Below are positions 1-5,288 of a DNA stretch of 5,288 bases, in pieces. The position numbers and the translations under genes are program-made. The DNA comes from Stenotrophomonas sp. Lineage in GTDB: Bacteria; Pseudomonadota; Gammaproteobacteria; Xanthomonadales; Xanthomonadaceae. Below the pieces are notes generated by a model that made no database searches, was not told where the DNA came from, and worked only from the letters and a program-made list of their open reading frames with translations. The stretch lies in NCBI GenBank assembly GCA_003484865.1, contig DMZT01000415.1, positions 1 through 5,288 on the forward strand, written 5' to 3'. Every line of letters starts with the position of its first letter. Position 1 is the stretch's first letter.

Positions 1-1746
1 TTCAATCTGCTGGCCGATGATGCGCAGCCCGGCGCGGTGCGCCCGGTCGATCGCCGCGCGCAGTTCGTCGCGCGTCTGCTGGTTGGTGTGGCTGTTGGAG
101 AAGCGCGCGGCCATGCGCACATAGGCCAACGGCAGCTGCGCCATCAAGGCATTGGCTTCATCGCCCGGCTCGAACTGGCTCAGGCAGAAACGCACGCCGG
201 CTGCATGCATGCGCGTGCAGAACTGCTGCAGGGTGACGGTGTGGATCAAGGCATCGGGCAGGCGTACGTCGATGACCAATGCGCTGCCGTCGATCTGCCG
301 GCTCGCCAGCGATTCCAGCAGCCAGTCACCGAAGGCATCGCGGGCCAGCGTGCGCAGCGACTGCGAGACGAACAGGTGCAGCGGCTGCGCGGCGTGGCGA
401 TACAGATCCAGCAGCCCAAGCGCATGGTCGAGCACCTGCTGGTCCAGATCGGCAATGCGCCCGGCTGCTTCGGCGGCCGGAATCACCTGGCCGGCGGCCA
501 GCACGCTGCCATCGGCCTGGCGCAGCCGCAGCAGCATCTGGTATTGCGCGGTGTTGCCACCGGCCACGGCGACGATCGGCTGGTAGGCCAGTTCCAGCTG
601 CCCGTCAAGCAACGCCAGGTGTTCCTGCGCGGCCACATCTTCGCGGCGCACGTACGCGGCCACGCCCGCGGTCAGCAGGCGGGCCTGCAAGGTGGTGCGT
701 TCGACTGCTTCCAGTGCGCTGCCCGCATCGGAGAAGCCCGGCGAGAGCTGCGCATGACCGACCACGCCGCGCAGGTGCACGGATTCGTCATCGCGGATCA
801 CGAACGCGCGCGTGGACAACTGCTCGCGCAGGGTATGCGCCATTGCATCCAGCGTGGCCTCGTCGGCCCCGCGGGCCAGCACCAGGAAACTGTTGTCGTT
901 CAGACGTGCCAGCAGGTAGGGCTGGGCGGCATCGGCCAGCCGTTGGCCCGCCTGGGTCATCAGCCGTTCGAACGCGGCATAGCCGTAGCGCTCGCGCAGC
1001 CCCAGCGCGCTGGCGATCTCGATGAAGAACAGGCCGCCGTGGTCGCGGTGCGCCAGCGAGGCGCCGAGCTGTTGCATCACATGATGGCGGGTCGGCAGGC
1101 CGGTCTCGGGGTTGTTCATCGCCGGTGCGCTGCCGTTGCCCGCCTGTGAGGCGGCCTGCGCACGGGCGCGGCGGATCCGGTTGGAGACGGCGGCGATCAG
1201 GTGGCGCGGGCGGATCGGCTTGCTGAGGAAATCATCGGCGCCGCTGTCGAGCACTTCGAACTGGCGCTCCGGATCCGGGTCGCCACTGAGGAACACGATG
1301 GGCAGCAGCTGCTGGCCGGGTTGCTGGCGGATCAGGGCGGTCAGCCGCATCCCATCCAGCCCCGGCAGATGCAGGTCCATCAGGATCAGGTCGGGGCGAT
1401 GCTCGGCGATGGCCTGCTGCACCCCCTCGGCATCGCTGTGCACCAGCGCCTCCATGCCGGCGCCGTGCAGCACGCTCTGCGCGAACAGGGCCTGCGAGCG
1501 GTCGTCTTCGACGATCAGCACGCGGTACGGCGAGTCGATGCCGGGCGGCGGCAGGCTGCCGGTCTCGGTGTGCATCGGGGGGAGCAGGGGCGGCGGGCTG
1601 GCCGGCGCCGGCGTCAGCGCGACGACATTGCTGTGCACCACGGGCGCGGGTGAGGCCTGGCTTTGCCAGCGCTGCCAGTGGTCGGCCGGCGGCGTTTCAG
1701 CGCGCACGGCGCGGGCGGGTGCAACAACGTTGTCGTGAACGGCCAT
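1..1746 (-). CDS. Response regulator with REC, degenerate GGDEF and degenerate EAL domains (3' end beyond window)
   Basis: Reading leftward from the ATG at 1746-1744 gives 582 codons with no stop to the window edge, so the C-terminus is missing. Residues 1-73 are a Pro/Ala-rich, probably disordered leader. Residues 74-190 form a receiver domain with every key residue: acidic pocket E80-D81-D82, phospho-acceptor D124 in LILMDLHLPG, S154 and K176 in SKP. Residues about 211-370 match a GGDEF fold (opening NPETGLPTR), but the signature is NDNSF at 283-287. Residues about 375 onward match an EAL fold (AYQPIVA at 387-393), but EALLR reads QMLLR and the metal ligands are replaced (E to Q403, N to S461, DD to S523/Q524, K to R544). 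From family knowledge it should neither make nor cleave cyclic-di-GMP; ligand binding or partner binding remains possible. FimX is a comparable degenerate protein, but no PAS domain is seen here. The start is supported by GGGAG (1756-1752) 5 bases upstream. It lies 57 bases after the DUF4126 gene on the same strand, so it may be cotranscribed. Confidence 0.9.
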   Translation of the reverse strand, partial: MAVHDNVVAPARAVRAETPPADHWQRWQSQASPAPVVHSNVVALTPAPASPPPLLPPMHTETGSLPPPGIDSPYRVLIVEDDRSQALFAQSVLHGAGMEALVHSDAEGVQQAIAEHRPDLILMDLHLPGLDGMRLTALIRQQPGQQLLPIVFLSGDPDPERQFEVLDSGADDFLSKPIRPRHLIAAVSNRIRRARAQAASQAGNGSAPAMNNPETGLPTRHHVMQQLGASLAHRDHGGLFFIEIASALGLRERYGYAAFERLMTQAGQRLADAAQPYLLARLNDNSFLVLARGADEATLDAMAHTLREQLSTRAFVIRDDESVHLRGVVGHAQLSPGFSDAGSALEAVERTTLQARLLTAGVAAYVRREDVAAQEHLALLDGQLELAYQPIVAVAGGNTAQYQMLLRLRQADGSVLAAGQVIPAAEAAGRIADLDQQVLDHALGLLDLYRHAAQPLHLFVSQSLRTLARDAFGDWLLESLASRQIDGSALVIDVRLPDALIHTVTLQQFCTRMHAAGVRFCLSQFEPGDEANALMAQLPLAYVRMAARFSNSHTNQQTRDELRAAIDRAHRAGLRIIGQQIE

Positions 1747-1751
1747 CAGTA

Positions 1752-1756
1752 CTCCC
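1752..1756 (-). promoter_or_regulatory. Ribosome binding site of the REC-GGDEF-EAL gene
   Basis: On the minus strand GGGAG stands 5 bases before the ATG at 1746. It decides the start: the next internal Met (residue 58) is preceded only by a C-rich Pro/Leu stretch with no purine tract. Confidence 0.6.
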
Positions 1757-1769
1757 AGTCTGCGCCGCA

Positions 1770-1775
1770 ATTATG
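1770..1775 (-). promoter_or_regulatory. Possible -10 element upstream of the REC-GGDEF-EAL gene
   Basis: The minus strand reads CATAAT here, 5 of 6 matches to TATAAT, in otherwise very GC-rich DNA and about 24 bases before the start codon. No convincing -35 box lies 16-18 bases upstream, so the promoter is tentative. If real, the regulator could be transcribed separately from the DUF4126 gene. The hexamer sits in a small imperfect palindrome (CGCA-ATTA-TGCG, 1766-1777). Confidence 0.3.
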
Positions 1776-1803
1776 CGATGAACACCCGAAGGCAGGGCAC
1801 GCC

Positions 1804-2430
1804 TCACCGTGGCAGGGTTCCCGGTTTGACCTGCGTCTGGCCACTGTCGGCCTGCCGCATCAACCAACGCATGCCCTTCCACAGCGTCCGCCAGATCATC
1901 CATACGATCAACGCGCCGATCAGGCTGCACGCCACCACCAGGATCAGCGCCAGCCAGGGGTGCGCCAGCGCGAGCGCGAGCCCGCCGACCACCACGGTGT
2001 CTTCGGCGGCGGAGGCGATCCAGTTGCTGGCCGGTTCGGGTGAGGTGTTGAGCAGGGCGCGGGTACCGGATTTGAGCCCGTGGCTGGCCAGCGCGACGCC
2101 GGCACCGGCCACCAGTGCGGTGCCGCTGAGCTCACCGCTGGGCGAGAGCGTGGCGGCGGCCAGGAACGCACCGGCCGGGACCCGGGCCAGGGTCTGGACC
2201 AGATCCCAGACCGAGTCGACCCCGGGGATCTTGTCGGCGAAGAATTCGGCGATGGCCAGCGCGGCCGAGGTGCCCAGCACCCACCAGGACTCCGTGGCCT
2301 GCAGCGCGGGCGGCAGGTCGACCCAGCCGAGCAGGCCGGCCAGGCCGACGCCGAACACGGTCAGGTACACGCGGATGCCGGCCAGCCAGGCCAGCAGGAT
2401 GCCGATCACGAACAGGTGGGCTTCGGTCAT
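1804..2430 (-). CDS. DUF4126 family inner-membrane protein
   Basis: A 208-residue hydrophobic protein of unknown function. I recognise the DUF4126 pattern: an N-terminal membrane segment ending in GIRVYLTVFGVGLAGLLGW (18-36), the LPPAL motif (39-43), and the signature from AEFFADKIPGVDSVWD (61-76) into TLARVPAGAFLAAA (80-93). Membrane-spanning stretches are likely at about 5-36, 50-63, 86-94, 103-116 and 146-183. The tail (184-208) is basic and polar, as is usual for a cytoplasmic end. The length of about 200 residues fits the family. The ATG at 2430 is chosen because the family-like sequence begins there and GGAG lies 8 bases upstream; the frame stays open further upstream, but that would run into the divergent gene. 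It is followed after 57 bases by the response regulator on the same strand. Substrate and role are unknown; a transport or structural membrane role is only a guess. Confidence 0.88.
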   Translation of the reverse strand: MTEAHLFVIGILLAWLAGIRVYLTVFGVGLAGLLGWVDLPPALQATESWWVLGTSAALAIAEFFADKIPGVDSVWDLVQTLARVPAGAFLAAATLSPSGELSGTALVAGAGVALASHGLKSGTRALLNTSPEPASNWIASAAEDTVVVGGLALALAHPWLALILVVACSLIGALIVWMIWRTLWKGMRWLMRQADSGQTQVKPGTLPR

Positions 2431-2452
2431 GGCACGCGCTCCGGCTGCAGAA

Positions 2453-2468
2453 TGTGCACAGGCGCACA
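2453..2468. promoter_or_regulatory. CRP/Clp-like palindrome, TGTGC-N6-GCACA
   Basis: TGTGC (2453-2457) and GCACA (2464-2468) are perfect inverted half-sites separated by 6 bases. This is the geometry of CRP-family operators (TGTGA-N6-TCACA), with the fifth base changed symmetrically from A to C. It sits between divergent genes, 22 bases before the DUF4126 start and about 143 bases before the DUF6776 start. In Xanthomonadaceae the CRP homologue Clp binds such sites and responds to cyclic-di-GMP. Binding here is inferred only from the sequence. Confidence 0.35.
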
Positions 2469-2518
2469 CTATCGGGGATGACGTCCATGAACGCCACTGC
2501 CCCGATCCCGGCCCTGCG

Positions 2519-2547
2519 CGGACAAGGTCTTTCCCCTGACTTACACT
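2519..2547 (+). promoter_or_regulatory. Candidate promoter for the DUF6776-bactofilin genes
   Basis: CGGACA (2519-2524, 4 of 6 to TTGACA) and TACACT (2542-2547, 4 of 6 to TATAAT) are separated by 17 bases and lie in the divergent gap about 65 bases before the DUF6776 start. The boxes are modest matches. The surrounding 181-base gap (2431-2611) otherwise holds only the CRP-like palindrome and no gene that I can support. Confidence 0.35.
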
Positions 2548-2602
2548 AGCCCGTCGTTCCAGACAGGGGCCGTTGCGACAGCGCCGGCAGGCGCGGTCGC
2601 CC

Positions 2603-2606
2603 AGGA
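2603..2606 (+). promoter_or_regulatory. Ribosome binding site of the DUF6776 gene
   Basis: AGGA ends 5 bases before the ATG at 2612. This favours that ATG over an in-frame TTG at 2573, which would add 13 mostly basic residues (MRQRRQARSPRTA) without a purine-rich site before it. Confidence 0.5.
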
Positions 2607-2611
2607 CTGCC

Positions 2612-3361
2612 ATGAATAAACCCACACCTTCCCGCATCCAGATCCGCCGGCCGGGCGCGCCGCCCGTGCAGGACCGCAAGCGCCTGCTGGTGCTGGGCGG
2701 GGCCTGGCTGCTGTCGCTGATCCTCGCCGTGCTGCTTGGCGCCTGGCTGGGCTCGCCCGGCGGTGACGTCGGCACCCAGCTCAAGGCCGCCGAGACCCGC
2801 AATGAGCGCCTCCAGCAGCAGCTCATCGAACTGCAGCAGCGCCAGGCCACCCTGCAGGCGTCCGACCGCATCAGCCGCGCCGCCAACAACGAAGTCCAGA
2901 CCTCGCTGGGCGAGCGCGACGAAGAAATCGCCGGCCTGCGCGCCGACGTGGCCTTCTATGAGCGCCTGGTCGGAGCGACCAGCCAGCGCAAGGGCCTGAA
3001 CACCCATTCGGTGGAGTTCTCGCCGGAGACGGGCGGCACCTGGCAGTACGCCGTGGTGCTGACCCAGAACCTGAACCGCGGGGCGATCAGCCAGGGGCAG
3101 ATGCGCTTCACGGTGGAAGGCGTCAAGGACGGCAAGCTGACCTCGGTCAGCTGGGACGAGCTGCACCAGCGCACCAAGGTACCGGGCCAGGACTATTCCT
3201 TCCGGTACTTCCAGCAGCTCACCGGCAGCGTGATGCTGCCACCAGGCTTCACCCCGCAACGTGTGCGGGTCACGCTGGGATCGGGCGCGGGGGGCGCCAC
3301 CCAGGTATTCGATTGGAAGCAGGCCGGAGCACCGGCGGCATCGGCAAAAGAAGGGGAGTAA
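2612..3361 (+). CDS. DUF6776 family membrane-anchored coiled-coil protein
   Basis: A 249-residue protein of unknown function. The N-terminus (1-23) is basic and cytoplasmic-like, followed by a single transmembrane helix at about 24-47 (LLVLGGAWLLSLILAVLLGA). By the positive-inside rule the rest should face the periplasm. Residues about 55-120 are rich in Gln, Glu, Arg and Leu (QLKAAETRNERLQQQLIELQ) and look like a coiled coil. Residues about 125-235 form a compact, beta-rich domain with short hydrophobic strands (WQYAVVLTQN, RVRVTLG). I assign DUF6776 by its layout and by its place directly before a bactofilin, an arrangement I recall from Pseudomonas too. The stop is 4 bases from the bactofilin start and the bactofilin ribosome binding site lies inside this gene's end, so the two are very probably cotranscribed and translationally coupled. 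A membrane anchor or partner for the bactofilin is a reasonable inference, not shown. The start is the ATG with AGGA upstream. Confidence 0.85.
   Translation: MNKPTPSRIQIRRPGAPPVQDRKRLLVLGGAWLLSLILAVLLGAWLGSPGGDVGTQLKAAETRNERLQQQLIELQQRQATLQASDRISRAANNEVQTSLGERDEEIAGLRADVAFYERLVGATSQRKGLNTHSVEFSPETGGTWQYAVVLTQNLNRGAISQGQMRFTVEGVKDGKLTSVSWDELHQRTKVPGQDYSFRYFQQLTGSVMLPPGFTPQRVRVTLGSGAGGATQVFDWKQAGAPAASAKEGE
3353..3358 (+). promoter_or_regulatory. Ribosome binding site of the bactofilin gene, inside the upstream gene
   Basis: GGGGAG lies 7 bases before the ATG at 3366 and forms the last sense codons of the DUF6776 gene. This fixes the bactofilin start and implies that the ribosome finishing the first gene exposes or feeds the second. 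Confidence 0.7.
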
Positions 3362-3365
3362 GCCC

Positions 3366-3827
3366 ATGTTTGGCAGCAACAAATCCAACCGCGACGGACA
3401 TCTGGTCGTGGACGCGCTGATCGGCGCGCAGGTGGTGATCCGCGGGGACGTGGAATTCAGCGGTGGCCTGTACGTGGAAGGCACCATCCTGGGCAAGGTG
3501 ATCGCCCAGGACGGCGCCAGCAACGCCACCCTGACGGTGGCCGAGCATGGCGCCATCGAGGGCGAGATCCGTGCCCAGGTGGTGGTCATCAGCGGCCGCC
3601 TGGACGGGGATGTGCACGCCACCGAGCGGGTCGAACTGACCCCCAGCGCCCGGGTGACGGGCAACATCCATTACCAGGTGGTGGAAATGCACGCCGGCGC
3701 CCAGCTGACCGGCCGCCTGATCCATAGCTCGGCGCAGATGGCCCTGCCGCCGCCGTCCGGGGATGCGGACCAGGGCAAGGGCAAGGACACCGCGGCCCGC
3801 AAGAAGCTGGCCGAGGCGATGGCCTGA
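3366..3827 (+). CDS. Bactofilin family cytoskeletal protein (polymer-forming)
   Basis: A 153-residue protein. Residues about 12-120 are a bactofilin (DUF583) domain of short beta-helix repeats with alternating Val/Ile and Gly: LIGAQVVIRGDVEFSGGLYV (18-37), GTILGKVIA (39-47), GAIEGEIRA (62-70), ISGRLDGDVHATERVELTPS (75-94) and ARVTGNIHYQVVEMHAGAQL (95-114). Family knowledge: bactofilins polymerise without nucleotide into filaments or membrane-associated sheets and organise cell shape, stalks, motility or peptidoglycan enzymes. The short polar N-terminus (MFGSNKSNRDG) and the Pro- and Lys-rich tail (128-153) flank the core, as is usual. There is no signal peptide, so it should be cytoplasmic, perhaps at the membrane. 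The size is typical of small bactofilins. It follows the DUF6776 gene by 4 bases and precedes erpA by 54. The call is firm; the specific cellular job is not known. Confidence 0.93.
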   Translation: MFGSNKSNRDGHLVVDALIGAQVVIRGDVEFSGGLYVEGTILGKVIAQDGASNATLTVAEHGAIEGEIRAQVVVISGRLDGDVHATERVELTPSARVTGNIHYQVVEMHAGAQLTGRLIHSSAQMALPPPSGDADQGKGKDTAARKKLAEAMA

Positions 3828-3848
3828 ATCGCGCCCGCGTGACAACTT

Positions 3849-3898
3849 GAAACCGTGCTCATGCACCCCCATGCTGGGGGCATGAGCACGCTTGTTTC
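3849..3898 (+). promoter_or_regulatory. Long hairpin spanning the erpA start codon
   Basis: The transcript can fold as follows: GAAAC (3849-3853) with GTTTC (3894-3898); CGTGCTCATG (3854-3863) with CATGAGCACG (3881-3890); CCCCC (3866-3870) with GGGGG (3876-3880); loop ATGCT. Bulges are CTT on the 3' side (3891-3893) and CA on the 5' side (3864-3865). The erpA ATG (3882-3884) and the G-tract before it are both paired. It could block translation initiation. Alternatively, with the T-rich CTTGTTT after the main stem, it could be an attenuator or leaky terminator after the bactofilin gene. The pairing is seen directly; the function is inferred. Confidence 0.6.
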
Positions 3899-4271
3899 CC
3901 TGCCCGGCGCTCCCGCCGCCGCGCCGAACTACCAGTCCCTGGACCGTCCGCTGAACTTCACCGAGGCCGCTGCGGCCAAGGTCAAGGAGCTGATCCAGGA
4001 TGAGGGCAACGCTGCCCTCGCCCTGCGCGTCTACATCGAAGGCGGCGGTTGTTCCGGCTTCCAGTACGGCTTCGAGTTCGACGAGAACCGCGCCGAGGAC
4101 GACCTGGCGGTGGATACCGCCGGCGTCACCCTGCTGGTCGATCCGCTGAGCCTGCAGTACCTGATGGGCGCCGAGGTGGATTACACCGAAAGCCTGACCG
4201 GCGCGCAGTTCGTGATCCGAAATCCGAACGCCAAGACCACCTGCGGCTGCGGCAGCAGTTTCAGCATGTGA
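3882..4271 (+). CDS. erpA: Iron-sulfur cluster insertion protein ErpA (A-type carrier, HesB/IscA family)
   Basis: A 129-residue cytoplasmic carrier that accepts iron-sulfur clusters from the assembly scaffold and passes them to apo-enzymes, including those of respiration and isoprenoid synthesis. The family signature is complete: [15 protein letters not shown] (24-38), [20 protein letters not shown] (48-67) with cluster ligand C57, the [10 protein letters not shown] stretch (87-96), and the C-terminal [16 protein letters not shown] with C121 and C123. The ending GCGSSFSM and the FQYGFEFD segment favour ErpA over IscA or SufA. Three in-frame starts exist after the upstream stop at 3840-3842: GTG 3855, ATG 3861 and ATG 3882. 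I choose 3882 because the MSTLVSL N-terminus resembles xanthomonad ErpA as I remember it. None of the three has a normal ribosome binding site, and all lie within a hairpin. The gene is 54 bases after the bactofilin, with no good promoter between, and is followed by a second hairpin. Confidence 0.95.
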   Translation: MSTLVSLPGAPAAAPNYQSLDRPLNFTEAAAAKVKELIQDEGNAALALRVYIEGGGCSGFQYGFEFDENRAEDDLAVDTAGVTLLVDPLSLQYLMGAEVDYTESLTGAQFVIRNPNAKTTCGCGSSFSM

Positions 4272-4278
4272 TGTGCGC

Positions 4279-4302
4279 GCAACCGGCCTGACGGTCGGTT
4301 GC
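4279..4302 (+). terminator. Strong hairpin just after erpA, possible terminator
   Basis: GCAACCGGCC (4279-4288) pairs with GGTCGGTTGC (4293-4302), 10 pairs including one G-U, around the tetraloop TGAC. It begins 8 bases after the erpA stop. There is no T-run, only CGCTTG, so it is not a textbook intrinsic terminator; it may act as a 3'-end stabiliser or a weak terminator between erpA and nudC. Confidence 0.45.
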
Positions 4303-4340
4303 CGCTTGCCAGTCCCGCCGAATGTGGGCAGGCTCTTGCG

Positions 4341-5246
4341 ATGTCCAAATTCTCTTCGCAGCTTTCCGGTTTCGCCTTCGTCAGCGAGCCGCTGGAGCGC
4401 GCCGATACCCTGCGCGATGACGCCGATGCGTTGTTGCGCCTGTGGCCGGACGCGCGTGTATTGGTGCTCGACCAGGACGGCACGGCGCTGGCCGGCCACG
4501 ATGGTCAGCCGCTGCCGCTGACCGGCGCGGATCTGGGCGGTGGCCCGGGCACCGCGATCTTCCTCGGCCTGCGCGGCGAGCAGGCGTGGTTCTCGATGGA
4601 GGCCGCCGGGCTGTCGGTGACGGCGCCGCAGCGGGTCGACCTGCGCCAGTCCGCCGCGACCTGGTCCATCGCCGATTCCACCGCCTTCTGTTACGCCCGG
4701 GGCATGTCCTACTGGCAGTCGCGCACCCGCTTCTGCGGGGTGTGCGGCGGCGCGGTGACCTTCAGCCGCGGTGGCTTCGTGGGCCGGTGTGGCCAGTGCG
4801 CCACCGAACACTACCCCCGGGTCGATCCGGCGGTGATCGTGGCCGTGGAGAATCAGGGCCGGCTGCTGCTCGGCCGCCAGGCGAACTGGGCCCCGCGCCG
4901 TTATTCGGTGTTGGCCGGCTTCGTCGAGCCGGGTGAGTCCCTGGAGCAGACCGTGGTCCGTGAGGTCTTCGAGGAGAGCCGGGTGCGCGTGCGCGAGTGC
5001 CGCTACCTGGGCACCCAGCCATGGCCGTTCCCCGGCGCACTGATGCTGGGCTTCGCCGCCACGGCCGAAGACGACGTGCCTACCGTGAACGGCGAGCTGG
5101 AAGATGCGCGCTGGTTTACCGCCGAGGAAGTGGGCGCAGCCCTGGCCCGGGATGTCGAGGATGACGGCGAAGGCATCCGCCTGTCGCCGCCGATCTCGAT
5201 CTCGCGCAGCCTGATCGAGCACTGGTACCGCCAGCAGATCGCCTGA
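4341..5246 (+). CDS. nudC: NAD(+)/NADH diphosphatase NudC (Nudix hydrolase; RNA NAD-decapping family)
   Basis: A 301-residue protein. NudC enzymes cleave NADH or NAD to a nicotinamide mononucleotide and AMP, and also remove NAD caps from RNA 5' ends. Layout: an N-terminal NudC-specific domain (about 1-125); a zinc ribbon with C132, C135, C150 and C153 (CGVCGG and RCGQC); YPRVDPAVIVAVE (158-170), typical of the family; a Nudix domain with its box starting GFVEPGESLEQ at 193 and REVFEES at 207-213; then the NudC hallmark TQPWPFPGALML (225-236), which matches the SQPWPFP substrate-specificity motif. The box glutamates E208, E211 and E212 are present. The box's usual final glycine is R214 here. 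The ATG at 4341 gives the normal family start region; an in-frame TTG at 4299 lies inside the hairpin after erpA and is unlikely. The ribosome binding site is weak (AGG about 9 bases upstream). It is 69 bases after erpA on the same strand and no clear own promoter is visible. Confidence 0.94.
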   Translation: MSKFSSQLSGFAFVSEPLERADTLRDDADALLRLWPDARVLVLDQDGTALAGHDGQPLPLTGADLGGGPGTAIFLGLRGEQAWFSMEAAGLSVTAPQRVDLRQSAATWSIADSTAFCYARGMSYWQSRTRFCGVCGGAVTFSRGGFVGRCGQCATEHYPRVDPAVIVAVENQGRLLLGRQANWAPRRYSVLAGFVEPGESLEQTVVREVFEESRVRVRECRYLGTQPWPFPGALMLGFAATAEDDVPTVNGELEDARWFTAEEVGAALARDVEDDGEGIRLSPPISISRSLIEHWYRQQIA

Positions 5247-5251
5247 CCGTC

Positions 5252-5270
5252 GCCTGCCGTTGCCGCAGGC
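5252..5270 (+). terminator. Short inverted repeat after nudC
   Basis: GCCTGC (5252-5257) and GCAGGC (5265-5270) form a 6-bp stem with a 7-base loop, 5 bases after the nudC stop. No T-run follows, so termination activity is uncertain. The last 18 bases of the window hold nothing I can assign. Confidence 0.3.
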
Positions 5271-5288
5271 TGAACACGCGGCGCGGTA

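Noticed and set aside
37..1149. 370-codon open frame on the plus strand
   Set aside because: It is antisense to the REC-GGDEF-EAL gene, whose domains are clear; the plus-strand translation looks like a composition artefact.
2431..2889. N-terminal extension of the DUF4126 protein to a start at 2889
   Set aside because: The extension would overlap the divergent DUF6776 gene and its sequence has no membrane or family character; the family-like sequence starts at the ATG at 2430.
2546..3667. 373-codon open frame on the minus strand
   Set aside because: It is opposite the DUF6776 and bactofilin genes and crosses the divergent intergenic region, with no recognisable motif.
3847..3875. Possible erpA promoter with a -35 of TTGAAA at 3847-3852
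   Set aside because: The only -10 at proper spacing is CATGCT (3 of 6), and transcription would begin at about the erpA start codon, leaving little or no leader.
4306..4334. Possible nudC promoter with a -35 of TTGCCA at 4306-4311
   Set aside because: No hexamer resembling TATAAT occurs 16-18 bases downstream, so I do not claim a promoter.
3270..5222. 650-codon open frame on the minus strand opposite bactofilin, erpA and nudC
   Set aside because: It lies fully antisense to three well-identified genes, has low-complexity His/Gly/Arg/Gln-rich translation with no recognisable domain, and such open frames are expected in high-GC DNA with strong third-position bias.

Overview
The window is GC-rich, has tightly packed genes, and reads as a chromosomal segment of a Xanthomonadaceae bacterium (Stenotrophomonas, Xanthomonas or Pseudoxanthomonas type). 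This rests on the base composition, on an ErpA starting MSTLVSL and ending in CGCGSSFSM, and on the gene types present. The genus is an inference. I see no mobile element, CRISPR array, tRNA or rRNA.

There are two gene blocks facing away from each other. The left block is on the minus strand. It holds a DUF4126 inner-membrane protein (2430 down to 1804) and then, 57 bases on, a large signalling protein with a receiver (REC), GGDEF-like and EAL-like architecture. That second gene starts at 1746 and runs off the left edge after 582 codons. Its receiver domain looks fully functional, while both cyclic-di-GMP output domains have lost their catalytic signatures. It is therefore probably a phosphorylation-controlled scaffold or effector, not an enzyme.

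A 181-base divergent intergenic region (2431-2611) separates the blocks. It contains a symmetric TGTGC-N6-GCACA element that resembles a CRP/Clp-type operator, and a weak promoter candidate pointing right.

The right block is on the plus strand: a single-pass membrane protein with a coiled coil (DUF6776 type, 2612-3361), a bactofilin only 4 bases downstream (3366-3827), the iron-sulfur carrier ErpA (3882-4271), and the Nudix enzyme NudC (4341-5246). The first two are almost certainly translated from one transcript and may work together as a membrane anchor plus a cytoskeletal polymer. erpA is entered through a long imperfect hairpin that contains its most likely start codon. A second strong hairpin lies just after the erpA stop, so erpA may be set apart from its neighbours at the RNA level. 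nudC closes the block and is followed by a short inverted repeat.

Most of the window is ordinary housekeeping sequence. The points most worth a second look are the hairpin over the erpA start, the doubly degenerate GGDEF/EAL protein with an intact receiver, and the CRP-like palindrome in the divergent region.
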